A stretch of 64,000 bases of DNA from Hypericum androsaemum. Taxonomy: Eukaryota > Streptophyta > Magnoliopsida > Malpighiales > Hypericaceae. The stretch is taken from the NCBI GenBank assembly GCA_963995505.1, contig OZ023197.1, positions 14,630,475-14,694,474 of the forward strand, in the 5' to 3' direction. Under the pieces are notes generated by a model that worked only from the letters and a program-made list of their open reading frames with translations, was not told where the DNA came from and made no database searches. Positions within the stretch are counted from its first letter, which is position 1; each line of letters begins with the position of its first letter. Shown one piece after another: positions 23,937 through 35,614 of the stretch. A program made the translations under genes and the position numbers.

Positions 23937-26691
23937 TCACAACACCACAACCTTCATCCTCCTCTCCTTCTTCAAGTCACCAGGAGGCAAGAAGCAATCC
24001 AATGACAATCCCTTAACGTTAAAATCGAACTCTTCGATGGTCCAAACTTCCTCCATTCGTGTTCGACTGTGACCCTCAGAGCTCTCCCAGAGCCTAAACA
24101 GCGAGACATCGGTCTTTCCACCGTGCGCAATGTTGATGCCTTCAATGGTTCTGTAATCCCGGATCGTCGATACCATTGTTGTCTCCCAATAAACACCATT
24201 GTCTCCTCCTGAGGAGTTGATTCTTAGGAGGTGAGAGTCTTCGAGTTGGAGCAACAGACCACTTCGTTGGCTAAAATAGCCCCACATTGTGTGTCTGATT
24301 ATTTCTTTGTTGCACGTGCTCCTCGCTCTTAGTGATGAGGATTCAGATTCTAGTTTTAGAATGAAGCAATCTTCGTTGTTGATCGTCTTCTCACCGATGC
24401 ATACAGAGTTTGAGAATAAGTCTGCTGTTGACTTGGGATCCAAACCCTGTTGATTATCAGAATTAAATTACAGAAGTCCGTCAATTCTTATACGTCAAAT
24501 AAGTCGGTTAACTTTAACACAAAAGCAGGTCAACTAAGATGTTTGACTTTTTATACGTGAACTCCAAATTCAGTTTAGCACTCCACCAAATTGCTGACTT
24601 TTGGGGAAGTGGACAACCGATTATTAGTGAGCCTTTTAGTACCCAATTTAGGAATATAAAAATAAGAACAACAACTTAGAACCATGGTTTTAAAACCCGG
24701 CCCGGAGCTAGACCCAGAATTTCTATCATTTTTCGAGTCGGTCGGACCACCAATCGGACCAAAAATATTTTTATTTTTTAATATTTTAAATTATATATAT
24801 ATATAAATAGACTTAGACTTAATTTTTTATCTCTCCACTCTATAAATTTACTTATTTATTTATTACTCTATAAACTTGTCAAATCAATTTTTTTCTCGAA
24901 AACTACCCAAAAAAGTCAATTTTGCCTTTTTTGTACGAACCGAGTTTGACCGGTCAGAGTAAACCTCAAAATTGGTCGGTCTGACCAAATTTGGTCCGGT
25001 TAGTACAGACTCCGGTCAAAAATCTAAAAACGACATGCTCTTGTGCCCGATTCATAGTCCAATCGGTCGGACCACCGATTAGACTGCATTTTTTAAAACC
25101 ATGCTTAGAACAACATGGGAAGCTTATTAAGGTCCCACAAGCTGCGTTGGGGTAGCTTGACTTCAATACGATGTCGGATATCTGGTCCTTTGCCTGTGTC
25201 GACAAAGTCCAAACTAGACAAAGAGACATGGCAAATAATTGTGTTTTTTTTATCACTCTTCAATTAAAAAAAACTGTGCTTTTTATCCTGGACTAGAAAA
25301 TCTATACCAAACAAAATATCTCTTACATAACACTCACTTTAAATAATTTTTTTTAAAAAAATTCAATCATCCACTTTAGATATATGGTTGTACCAAATCA
25401 GTAAAATCAATCCCAATACTAAAATATTTTAATTAATTCCAAAGGTTAGGGTTGCTATTTTCAGTTACACCAACCTTGTATTTATCAAATAATGGGGGAT
25501 AAAACACCAACGAACATATATATCTTATCCAAAAATTCCAATCACATCAATTTTGAACAAACAAGTTGACAAACTTGAAAACTACTTAAAAATTTGATCA
25601 AAATAATTGTTGAAGAATTTTGTCACATTTTAAAAATTTTATCCGACTCGAAGTTGAATAAGTGGATGCATTTAGCCGCGAGTGTTATAAACCAAAATTG
25701 TTAATTACCTGGAGGAAACGCCTGAGAGGCCTAGGTGGGCCTCTAGAAGCATGAGAATAGTGCCATGGGGTCTGCCTCCAAGCCACCTTGCCATCGCTAC
25801 CGGCGCTTATTTTACAGCCGGAGACTACCATCTCCAAGCACCAAAGATCAGGCCTCTTCTTCCATAGCACAAACCCTCCCATCTCTCCACCTCCTCCGTT
25901 CTTTAGGCTCTTCATCTTCACGAATTTGTTGTTGTCGCACGACCCCTCGAACTCCGATGCGGCCATCCTCACCTTCCCCATCGCGTACATGCTCTCCACC
26001 CCCTTCAGAGCTCTCTCCCCTCCTACCGCCGCCACGTACTGTTGCACTATGTATTTCGCCATTGATGCCTCCTGAGAAATAACCATATTAATGATCATCA
26101 ACCCAATCATCAATTTTCTTAAGCATGTAAGCAAATATGCGTAGCATCCCAATTGTCACAATTGAAAATTAACGACGAAGACCGCCAAATAATTATAAAA
26201 AATGATGGAAGATCAGTTACTTTTGTTTTTGAAATTACTCAGTATTCAGACAGACACTGACTTAGTATGTAAGAAATCAAATAATAAAGAAGATCCTATT
26301 TATATTTAAGTCTTAGGAACATAAAAAAAACTAACAAAATAAGACCCAACAGTCCGTCACTCGATATGAGATATTTCAACAAAAATAATAAAGGGCATAC
26401 TATAGGTTGGTTTTTGAGGTTGGGGCTGATGGGTTGGCGACGATCATCAACTGGGATGGGAATAAGAGGAGCACCAACAACGCCTAACAAGAGTTGGATC
26501 TCGGTGTTCTTCCCATTGTAATAATTCCGGCCAGCCTGAAGGGCCTTGGCATCGGCGATTGGCCTAATCCAGGCCATTATCTTTTGCCACGACTTCTTGT
26601 TGCTGGAGCCGAACATCTCCTCGGGGATTGGCACCTCGAGAACAGTTTCCAACCCATCTTCCCTATCGAAGTTTGGACAAAGTTTCCTCAT
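23937..26691 (-). CDS. DUF620 family protein, probable C-terminal frameshift
   Basis: Three exons: 26691-26401, 26071-25709 and 24446-23937, all GT..AG and phase 0, giving 387 aa as written. The start MRKLCPNFDREDGLETVLEV and the pieces KYIVQQYVAAVGG, LWCLEMVVSGCKISAGSDGK, RPLRRFLQGLDP, GYFSQRSGLLLQLEDSHLLR and HSRTRMEEVWTI are typical of plant DUF620 proteins (function unknown, sometimes labelled lipase-like without evidence). After PPGD the current frame ends quickly as LKKERRMKVVVL. Shifting one base there opens another 55 or so codons: an acidic LEEGEEDEGCGVVISDN, then KIMPVSFRISGSKVAAIGID and an Asp/Glu-rich end, stopping at 23806-23808. That tail looks genuine, so a one-base loss near 23974-23980 or a sequence error is likely. 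Intron 2 (1.26 kb) holds a hAT MITE. Confidence 0.85.
24683..25103. mobile_element. hAT-like MITE in DUF620 intron 2
   Basis: Perfect 13-bp terminal inverted repeats CATGGTTTTAAAA and TTTTAAAACCATG are flanked by the 8-bp duplication CTTAGAAC (24675-24682 and 25104-25111). The inside carries repeated CGGTCGGACCACCAATCGG-type motifs shared with sequences near 34312-34400 and 42551-42916. It is non-coding, and intronic so likely tolerated. Confidence 0.85.
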
Positions 26692-28320
26692 CTAGAGAGG
26701 GAGAGGGGGAGAGAGAGAGAGATTGTTCTTCCTTTTAATTTCTCTCTTAGGTCGGCTTAGAAAGATTGGTAGAGTGGAGGGTTTTGAAGTGTTTAGTTTG
26801 GGGTGATAAGGAGTCTTTTATTCGAGAAAGAGTTCTATTTGGTTGACATTATCTTGCGTCATCATATTTAGTGAACCGAATAATTAACTAGGGAAATTCT
26901 GGTAGTGAGAGTTAATTGGAGTAATAGGGAATATGGAGATTTTTAGGGGGAGGGTGTGGATTTGTGTGGATCTGTTCATATGTGTGTTTGTGCAACTAAT
27001 TACGAATTAGTAAATGTTACACCAACCGACCAATGCCCACCACCAACGTGGTACACTTCTGTGTATGTCGTGTTTGCACGCTCTCTTGTTTGTTTATTCA
27101 TCTTTAATTGACTCAAATATATATTAGTAGTAATGTATTTTTCTCTCTATAAATATTTTTGGACCGATCAAAGCTAGATTTGTTCTTTAACAATTGGGTT
27201 ATTACGATCTAGAAAAGTGGCAATCATATTTTTTTAATAAATAAATACGCTTTATTAGGGTTTAGTGGCAATCATATCTTGTACAAGCCAATTGAGAATC
27301 CTTAATTTTCATTTGTGTACCATTGAGAAGTACACTAGATTAAACGGAATATCTTCCTAAAAGCTGATTTTGAAAAGAAATTCAAAATTTCGCTATGGAT
27401 TAGATGTATCACGTACACTATTGTAAGTGCTAATTTTTTGGAAGCTAATCGGATAAGAACGTAAAGTAACTATTTTAATTGAGATTGAAAATGTCGGTCG
27501 CTTTCATGTATTTCAACTCGTTTATGAAATGAAGCAATATATCCATGTTGCTTTTTCAAAAAAATTCAGATTTCCTATCTTTAAGCACAATCAAATCTCA
27601 CATGCAAGTTGCAAGGTTCAATCCTGCTTTTACGGCTCCTAATTCAGATTTCCTATCTTTAAGCACAATCAAATCTCACATGCAAGTTGCAAGGTTCAAT
27701 CCTTGCATTTTGTTTTTGTTTAAAATTACATGAACATTTCAGTGGCTAACTAATCCTGGTGGAGCCAAATATGACATTAAAAGTGACAAATTTTTTAAAT
27801 AAATATCTTAATTCTTAGTCTAGAATGTAATATTTTTTGGTTAAGTTAGAATAATTTTTTTGCCAATTAATGTAAATAATTGTTGATTATCTTTGCATTT
27901 TGTTTGAACATCTAATTAGAAAATGGCTAAAAAGAATACAGCATTGTATTAAATCTTTTGGAAATTCCGAATCGTCATTCCTGCGTTGCAAAAATAAAAA
28001 ATAAAGATGCTTCTTTTTTTTTGAGAGAATAAAAAAACAAAATAAAAGATGTCAATTATTTTTGTTAAACAATAATAGAACAGTACTTTCAGGTGCTACG
28101 ATGTTTACAATACATGACAGGGAGGCCGACATGAAATTAATTAACGTGAACCTATGTCTACGATCTAAAATCTCTAATAAGTTTATCAATTTGGTGATGG
28201 AGCATCTTATGAACTATTCTTTCTATTTTTTATACGGTCTGATATTCGAATATTTTTTTAACCAGACTTTGTTCTCTTTTTGTAAAGCTTATCGTATTTT
28301 TCAAATCAATTTGAAATGGG
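26692..28320. other. intergenic, upstream of DUF620 gene
   Basis: The first few hundred bases are the presumed promoter and GA-rich leader (26698-26722) of the DUF620 gene. The rest is AT-rich with one tandem duplication (27565-27702). No gene recognised. Confidence 0.5.
27565..27702. repeat. 78-bp tandem duplication with B-box-like motif
   Basis: A unit starting TTCAGATTTCCTATCTTTAA repeats once with a 78-bp period and almost no change. Each copy ends in AAGGTTCAATCCT, close to a Pol III B box, so the unit could be a SINE fragment. No A-tail or target duplication was recognised. Confidence 0.7.
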
Positions 28321-28329
28321 AATAATTTA

Positions 28330-28533
28330 GGGAAAAGTCCATTTTAGTATCCTGTGGTATCACGAAAAATTACTTTAGTACCCTGTAGTAAAAATGTAGT
28401 AAAAAACTCATCAATCGAGTAAAACCTCACCCAATTTACATCACTTAGGTCCACGGGCAGCTCGAACTTGGCCGGACCCTGCCCGGCCACGTGGACGAGC
28501 CATGTCAGTAAATTTTATCGAGGTGGCGTCCCT

Positions 28534-28569
<36 letters not shown>

Positions 28570-29127
28570 CTCTCTCTCTCCTTCTTCTTCTCCTTCTTGC
28601 TTCTCCTGCTTCTCCTTCTCCTTCTCCTCCTCCTCCTCCTCCTCCTTCTGTTGCTCCTGCTGCTCCTCCTCCTCCTGCTCCTCCTTCTCTTTCTCCTCCT
28701 TCTGTTTCTTCTTCTCCTTCTCCTTCTTCTCCTTCTGCTCCTCCTTCTCCTCCTGCTTCTGCTCCTCCTGCTGCTCCTCCTGCTGCTCCTCCTCCTCCTC
28801 CTCCTCCTCCTTCTTCTTCTTCTGCTTCTTCTTCTCCTTCTTCTTCTTCTCCTCCTTCTCCTCCTTTTTCTCATGTTCTTCTGCTTCTTCTTCTTCTTCT
28901 TCTTCTTCTTCTTCTTCTTCTTGGGAGACTGAGTGGACCAGAATGTGGAGGCGATGGTTGAGGAGTGGTTGTCGGCGGAGGAGATGACGATGATCCCAGC
29001 GAGCGGGTTCCTCTCGCGATGATGAACCCTAGAATTTTCCCTCTACGTCATCGTCTTCCTGGAGTCACTCGTCGTATTCGGGGATGGGGACGAAGAGGGA
29101 GCTGAGGGAAGAAGAAAAGGGGAAGGG

Positions 29128-29158
<31 letters not shown>

Positions 29159-29328
29159 CTGACGTGGCTCGTCCACGTGCCCGGGCAGGGTCCGGAAAGT
29201 TCGGGCAGCTGCCCGTAGACCTAAGTAATGTAAATTGGGTGAGGTTTGACTCGATTGATGGGTTTTTTACCACAGGGTACTAAAATAATTTGTCGTGATA
29301 CTACAGGGTACTAAAATGAACTTTTTTC
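28330..29328. mobile_element. Mutator-like MITE with triplet-repeat core (copy 1)
   Basis: Long inverted termini of roughly 190 bp (left from 28330 GGGAAAAGTCCATTTTAGTA; right ends ..TACTAAAATGAACTTTTTTC) are flanked by the 9-bp duplication AATAATTTA (28321-28329 and 29329-29337), as for Mutator-like elements. Inside the arms lies a 34-base C run (28535-28568) and about 350 bp of TTC/TCC/TGC triplets, then a GA run near 29131-29154. The long Leu, Ser or Arg homopolymer frames across it are translations of the microsatellite, not genes. A second copy is at 48185-49479. Confidence 0.82.
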
Positions 29329-29781
29329 AATAATTTATATATCTAGATAGAATTCGATTTTTTAATGTATCAAATCAAATAATATTTTTTATTATTATTG
29401 TCAAAGAGTGAGTGATAGCCCACTCAGTACTCAACTTTGAAAAGGAGGCTAGATTTTTCACAATGCAGATACGGCCGCAAGTAACGTTTTGTGAAAGAAA
29501 TGATGCATACATAGGTTTGAGATTGACAAGAGTAGAGCGAGGCCCCACTCTCAACCATCCTTGAATCATTTCCAAGAGTTACACGGCTATTAGCGGCTTC
29601 TTTATAGCAAGAGGTTGTTTCACCCTAGAGATTAATTCAGTTTCGAGTATGAAAAAAAATTATGACAACAAAAAATTTTCAACAAAAATTTAACGCTGAT
29701 ATATTTTTAAAGAATTGTATTTGAGATTTCTTAATTAAGCTAAAATAATTAAATTGTAAGCCGGATTTTCCATGCCATGAT

Positions 29782-30447
29782 TAAGGGTGAGCAAAAAATT
29801 CGATATTCGTATTCAATATTTGAAATTTTTTCTGATTCGGATTAGGACACGGATAATTTTAAATTCGGACTTGGATATGAATTATCCGAAATAAATATTT
29901 CGGACTTAAATACTGATAATAAAATTAATAATTCGAATATCTGATTTAAAAAAATATTCAAACTCAAACTACTTAATTCCTTGAGCCCATACGGCCATAC
30001 CTAACATTAGCCTAAAAAAACTAAGCCCATTGAAACTACAAGGCAAAAAACATACCAGTACCCATCCATAACAACTACCCCGATCAAAACCTTCAGTGAA
30101 GAGGAGGATGAGAACATTAGTAGCTTCCCGTTGATTTTTTTTCAGTGTATTTTTCTTACCCTTGCGTGGTTTACTACCTTCCATGATGTTGGATTCAAAC
30201 TGTCCACAGATTCGATAGGATCCAACTTATTTTTCGTGGTAAATAATCTCAAAGGATCCAACTTATTAAAGTCTTTCTAATTTATTAAAACATTCGGATT
30301 ATCCGTATCTGTATCCGAAAAAAATTTGGATATCGGATAGTGGAGAGTTCAAAGTCGGACTTGGATACTAAAAATGCTTATTTGGATATTTTGGATAATT
30401 GTAATTTCGGATAGTTCGGATACGGATAACTCGAATGCTCACCCCTA
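29782..30447. mobile_element. hAT-type MITE, TAGGGGTGAGCA termini
   Basis: Left end TAAGGGTGAGCAAAAAATTC and right end GAATGCTCACCCCTA are inverted repeats flanked by the 8-bp duplication GCCATGAT (29774-29781 and 30448-30455). The inside is AT-rich with repeated TTCGGAT/ATCCGAA blocks that pair across the element. No transposase. Confidence 0.85.
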
Positions 30448-30455
30448 GCCATGAT

Positions 30456-31109
30456 TATAGAAAAAAGAAGTGGTGCATAGCTCTCCCAACAAATACTTCA
30501 CACTTCTCCATGAATCGAATTCGATACATATTGATTAAACTAAAACAATTTGATTGTCACTTGACCAGACCTTCCATACCATGATATAGAGAAAAGAGAG
30601 CTTGATAAGATTTTTAGTGGCGGCATAGCTTTCCAAACAAATATTTAACACACTTTTGTATTCTCAAGAACTCGAATTCGAGACTTGTTTGATTAAGAAT
30701 TGTCACCTAGCCAGACCTTCCATACCATGATTACAAAAAAGAAGCGGCTTCCCAACAAATATGGAGGGGACTTTCACCAATCCAAGAGGCTATTCTCATG
30801 TCTGTTTCAGAGTTGTAAAACACAGATTTAATTGGTGGGAGACAAACTGATAATCTGTATTTAGTTCAACCCTTTAAGCACTGCATCATGATTCACACAG
30901 CATATTCAAGAACTCAACATCTGTATCAGCATTCTCTCTTTGCCATGTCGGAGGGACCAATCACAATTGTACTATGAACATCTACATATGAGCTAAGAGA
31001 AGAAGCTGTCTTGATGAATTTGATCCTGTATCAGTAACCCTGAGCTGCAAAAACCTCGCAAGGGAAGTCTCATTGCGAAATGCGATTCCTGTTGTTCCTG
31101 CATCGTCAT
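30456..31109. other. intergenic, 3' flank of MYB gene
   Basis: No gene recognised. The right part is the presumed 3' UTR of the MYB gene. Confidence 0.5.
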
Positions 31110-32849
31110 CTACGAACCAGAAGGAACGTCCTGGGATGTTTTATGGCGAGCGCCATTTGCAGAGTTTCTATTGCTGCTTTGCTCCTCAAGGCCGCTCTTC
31201 ATCCATGCAATGTTGGTCAAGTCGGTGGCGATGGAGATCAGTTCTTCACTGGAAGCGGAGGGGGGCTCCTCGTAGTCGACAAATTCAGGACCCAGCAATG
31301 AACATTGAGAATGACCCCCTAAAGGTGTAGAACAGCAACCAAATCCACATTGTACTGGAACTAATGGCTCACCACAATTCTCTTCAAGGAACTTGTGTAT
31401 GCTGTCGTTTGGTTTGGAAACCTGAACCAAAGGCCCCTCTTTTGGAATTCTTCTCGCAAGATCACCAAGAGGATTGTATACACTAAAGGCACTAATGCGT
31501 GCTACTGGATGAATAAGGGTGGAAGGAGGGGTCGTTTCAGTAACAATACGAGCCTTGTCCGCTTCAAGCAGTTCCTGTGATGCTGCCTTCGCTCCACCAC
31601 AGCTATCAACTTCCATCGCTTTTGTAGCGTGGCACGTAGGCTTCTGTTGCTCTAGGCGTCTACGTCTTAGGGTAGAATTCCAGTGGTTCTTGATTGCATT
31701 ATCAGTTCTCCCAGGAAGGAGCCTTGCAATTGCTGCCCACTTGTTTCCATGTACTTCATGAGCCGAAATTATGATGCGATCTTCCTCATCTGTGGCAATT
31801 CACAATATGCATCGTCAGTGCCACCAATCACAATGACAAATATCAAGCCCTGAAAGTTTCAGGGGAGAAGTTATGAATCACACAGCACTCTTTTGAACAA
31901 CAAATGCATCCATTTCTACAGACCAACATACCATATGTATTGTCAAGGAGATCAAAGAAAAAAGAAAATCGAGAATCATAAATAGCACGCCGGACCAGAA
32001 GCAACTTAACAGATCCTAAACCAGTGTAAGAACAACAGCTAGTAGATAGCAAACGCCCTATATCAGTTGATCAATCCCTGACAAAAAATCTATCCCCACT
32101 TAGAACCAATCACAAACTTTAACAACGCCTAATAACACTAACTTAAGACATGAAACATCGATAATCCGTAATACAATCTCGGATAGAACATCATTTAGCG
32201 CTTACATTGACTTCAACATTTGCCATTCACGCCAAAAATAAGCACTATACTGGACTAATCCTTCGATAGTAGGCTATGTAAAGAACTCTTAGCACCGCAA
32301 TCTCCTAAACCACAGTTGAACCTTCCCGGTCAGCAAACGAAGAGCTCAAAACTCATAATCGATCCGGGCCACAAGCGGCGGCTACACTTCCGAACAACGG
32401 CAACGACACAACGATCAACCAACCAAACCAATCAATCAGCACAAAAAGAAAACACAAACAACCCAACAAGCTTCAGTCTTTGCACAACCAAAAACCCTCC
32501 TAAAACCCCCCCACCCCACAACAACAGAAACCCACCAAGAAAAGACCCTAAACCAGACAAGATTACGAAAAAGGTGGAGTCTTTAAGCAAGAATACCGGA
32601 GAAAGGCATGCGCTTGAGGCAGGGGTCGAGCTGGTTGCACCAGCGGAGCCTACAGGACTTCCCGGACCGGCCAGGGATCCCATCGGCGATCAAGCTCCAA
32701 TTCCTCGCCCCGATCCTCCCCACCAAGTTCGTCAAGACGGCGTCCTCCTCCGGCAACCAGGGACCCTTTACCCTGCTCCTACCAACTCCTCCTTCTTTCT
32801 GGGTGGCGGCCTCTTCTTCTTCTTCTTCCTCATCCTCTTCTCTCTCCAT
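31110..32849 (-). CDS. R2R3-MYB transcription factor, MYB1/25/109 type
   Basis: Two exons, 32849-32597 and 31789-31110, with an 807-bp intron, give 310 aa. Residues 28-127 are two MYB repeats. R2 has W31, W51 and W70 ([30 protein letters not shown]); R3 has F83, W102 and W121 ([26 protein letters not shown]). The exon junction restores an Asp inside PFSDEED. An acidic run precedes the DNA-binding domain, and the C-terminus has [13 protein letters not shown] and [15 protein letters not shown], which I associate with the Arabidopsis MYB1/MYB25/MYB109 clade. Role: nuclear DNA-binding regulator, target genes unknown. An in-frame ATG at 33035 would add 62 unlikely residues; 32849 is preferred because it fits family N-termini. 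Confidence 0.92.
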
Positions 32850-34638
32850 CGTCGCTTCGGTTGCTTGCTCTTTCTGGGTAACCGCTCTCTCTTTTGTTTT
32901 TATTACCAACCGGCCTAACTGCCGATGGAGGGAGGGATGGAGAATTGGAGGGAAGGAGGGCGGCTTTTTAATTATTTCTTTATTGTTTTGTTTCGGCCCA
33001 TGTACGCTTTTGGGTTGAGCCTTGGACCCAAACATATGTTACTCTCTCATTATATCCAACCCATAATAAGTAGGCTGGATTCGAAAAAAAAAAGTAAGCC
33101 CAAACCAAAATCGAAATGGTTTCGTACTTTGACAAATTAGTGCCTTATTCTAAATACTTTTACTAGGTGACCGCGATTTTACCCGACTGATAATCAAGTG
33201 ATACTTGCTAATTTCAGTTACTTGATATTAGACATCCGTTAACCTCAGCTTTTTTTTTGAAAAGGTAAATGTATATCTCCGAAACGAGTCCAAAATTACA
33301 AGATTACATACAACACCGAGGAAGCCAACGGTTACACAGAGTAACCTAGGCATAAACTCCTAGCGGTGTACTATCCATGTCCCAAAAGAAACCCAAGTCT
33401 TCTACCCATATCCTCATGCCGATAGCCATTAATCTCAGTTAATGTTCTATATACTTTGATCAATTGTCATTAATTTTATTTGTGTATCATACACACATCG
33501 CTAATTATTTTGATTATTTTAGCAAACAGATTCATGTCGCAAGTAAATTCTCTACTGCCGTCAATTCTCTATCCCTTTCCCCTTAAATTCTCTACAACCT
33601 AAGGAATCGGATGATTTTTTATAGCGCAATCAGCAACCGAAAACTTCTTCTTTTCGTTCTTTGTCATGTCTGAGAATAGTTATTTTGATCTCATACCATG
33701 GCGGATGTATATAACTAAGATTTACTTCCGTATTTAAATTTGCTAATATAAATTTTGGTTCTCTTTTATTCATAAATAAAATTGTATTAAAATACTCCTC
33801 AAAAGAGCCCCAAAATTATATTCTCTTTTACTTCATGGTTTCGCTTGATATGTATAATCTGATACCTAAGGTCCAGTATCTTTGGTGTATCCTCCCTTGG
33901 TTGGTTTTATATGATATTGATACTGTATTTATCAACAACAAAAAATCATAGGAGTACCATGATAAGCCTTATCTAAATACCCGAAAATCTCCATTAAGAG
34001 CATCGACCATGTCCCAAACAAAAGTACCCCATTAATTACACCTAAAGCAAAACCCTTAAAACCCTAACAGCCTTCTTTTTATGGAGGGTCAAAGGATTTT
34101 GTTTAGCCATTACTCCTAGCAATCTCCTTAATATGTTGAAGAATTGCAGGGATGTCGGGCTCCCAAATCATGCCCATTTGGTTCTCTTTAGCAACTATTA
34201 TTGTATATTTACTGTAATTATTCATGGCGATATACTAAATTATTTTATATGTATCCCACAATTACCAATATTGATCAGAGTTTCTTTCGTCAACTTAATA
34301 GCAAGGTTTTAAAAAATGACTCGGAGAGCGACCCACTCTGACTTTTGGGTCACATTTTGACTGGTCGACCGGTTAGAATACCGGTCGGACCGGTACTTTT
34401 TATATATTAAAATTTTATTTTTTATTAATATTTTAACTACCCTATCTTCTGCCCCTCGTTCACCCTTCCCAAAAACACACAGCTTTTTCCCATGAACCAG
34501 AACCTTGGACTCTAAAAACCATGAAAACCCCACCAAAATCAAAAATCATCTAAACACTTCATCTTCCCCTCCAAAATCAAAAACTAGCCCAACACTTTGA
34601 CAAGAACAATGTTATCAGGAACAGGTATATTTGGCGTA
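32850..34638. other. intergenic, upstream of MYB gene
   Basis: The proximal few hundred bases are the MYB leader and promoter. Further out it is AT-rich; around 34312-34400 a CGGTCGGACCGG-bearing fragment resembles the MITE in the DUF620 intron. No gene recognised. Confidence 0.5.
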
Positions 34639-34639
34639 G

Positions 34640-34860
34640 AATTTGGAGAAGATTGAGGCGAACAAATTTGGCAAAGAATTTGGCGAAGACAGAGGCAATG
34701 AATTTGGCGAAGATTGAGGCGAAGAATTTGGCGAAGAATGAGACAAAGAATTTGGCGAAGAATGAGGCAAAGATTAAGGCGAACAATTTGGCGAAGATTG
34801 AGGCAAAAAATTTGACGAGGAATGAGGTGAAGAATTTGGCGAGGATTGAGACGAAGTATA
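34640..34860. repeat. 24-bp minisatellite (GAATTTGGCGAAGA-type)
   Basis: About nine degenerate units of 21-27 bp, each combining AATTTGGCGAAGA with TGAGGCGAA or a near variant. One frame (34653-34883, plus) reads as repeated KNLAKNEA octapeptides, but there is no promoter, homology or conserved flank, so I treat it as a DNA repeat. Confidence 0.8.
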
Positions 34861-34883
34861 AGAAGAGAGATCAGCTAATGTGA

Positions 34884-35606
34884 GAGAGTACTATTTTGCT
34901 TTGTGTTTTGAAGCTCTAAGGAGGAGAAAGGCAATTAATGTATGTCATTTCCTGCTGATCAAGTAAGTATGAGCTATATTATATATTAGCTTATTAATTA
35001 CCTTTTTTGCTTAACATTTCGTCTCATATTTTTTTTACTCCTTATACCAAGTAGATGAACTGTTTTTGAGCTTATAGTATAGTAATTGGGGAAAGAACAA
35101 GCTTAACAAGTTCATATAATTCTAGGAGAGGCCAATTAATTAAAGAAGAGAATTCACATATATTACCTCCTTTTTGGGTTGAGAATTTTGTTGAAAGCAA
35201 CTGTGGAGCAAATCCCTGTTGTTTTAGTTTACACCGCATGTTGGAACCATGTGGGGATCGAGATATAGAGCTATTTTTCAAAATGAACGCGATCTATAAA
35301 TTTTTATTCATATAATTTTCTTCGGATTTCAAGAATGATTGTGATGGTTGAATTCGGAGGTAAATGTTGGTAATTAATCGTGACTCGTGACCCAATTCCG
35401 ACGCAAGGGCTTGCTGGATGTAAATATTGGGATTTCTGTGAGCCCAAAGGCCCATCTTCAGATCCACACCTCTTTTGTTGATACAAAATGCTTGGCCCGA
35501 GGCCTAAATTAGATGCCTTCCCTTTTCGACGAAACCAAATAAAATAATATCGATAGACCTGATTCGTTGGTTAAGGATTTGGCCCATAATTAACACATGA
35601 TTATGA
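34884..35606. other. intergenic, no gene seen
   Basis: AT-rich; no recognisable coding or RNA gene. Confidence 0.5.
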
Positions 35607-35614
35607 GTTAATTA

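Noticed and set aside
28468..28987. Long poly-Leu, poly-Ser and poly-Arg open frames
   Set aside because: They are six-frame translations of the TTC/TCC microsatellite inside a Mutator-like MITE.
32316..32918. 200-codon plus-strand frame
   Set aside because: Antisense to MYB exon 1 and leader; composition follows the complement of the MYB coding sequence.
32850..33035. 62-residue N-terminal extension of the MYB protein
   Set aside because: An in-frame ATG exists, but the sequence is low-complexity leader-like and family proteins start near 32849.
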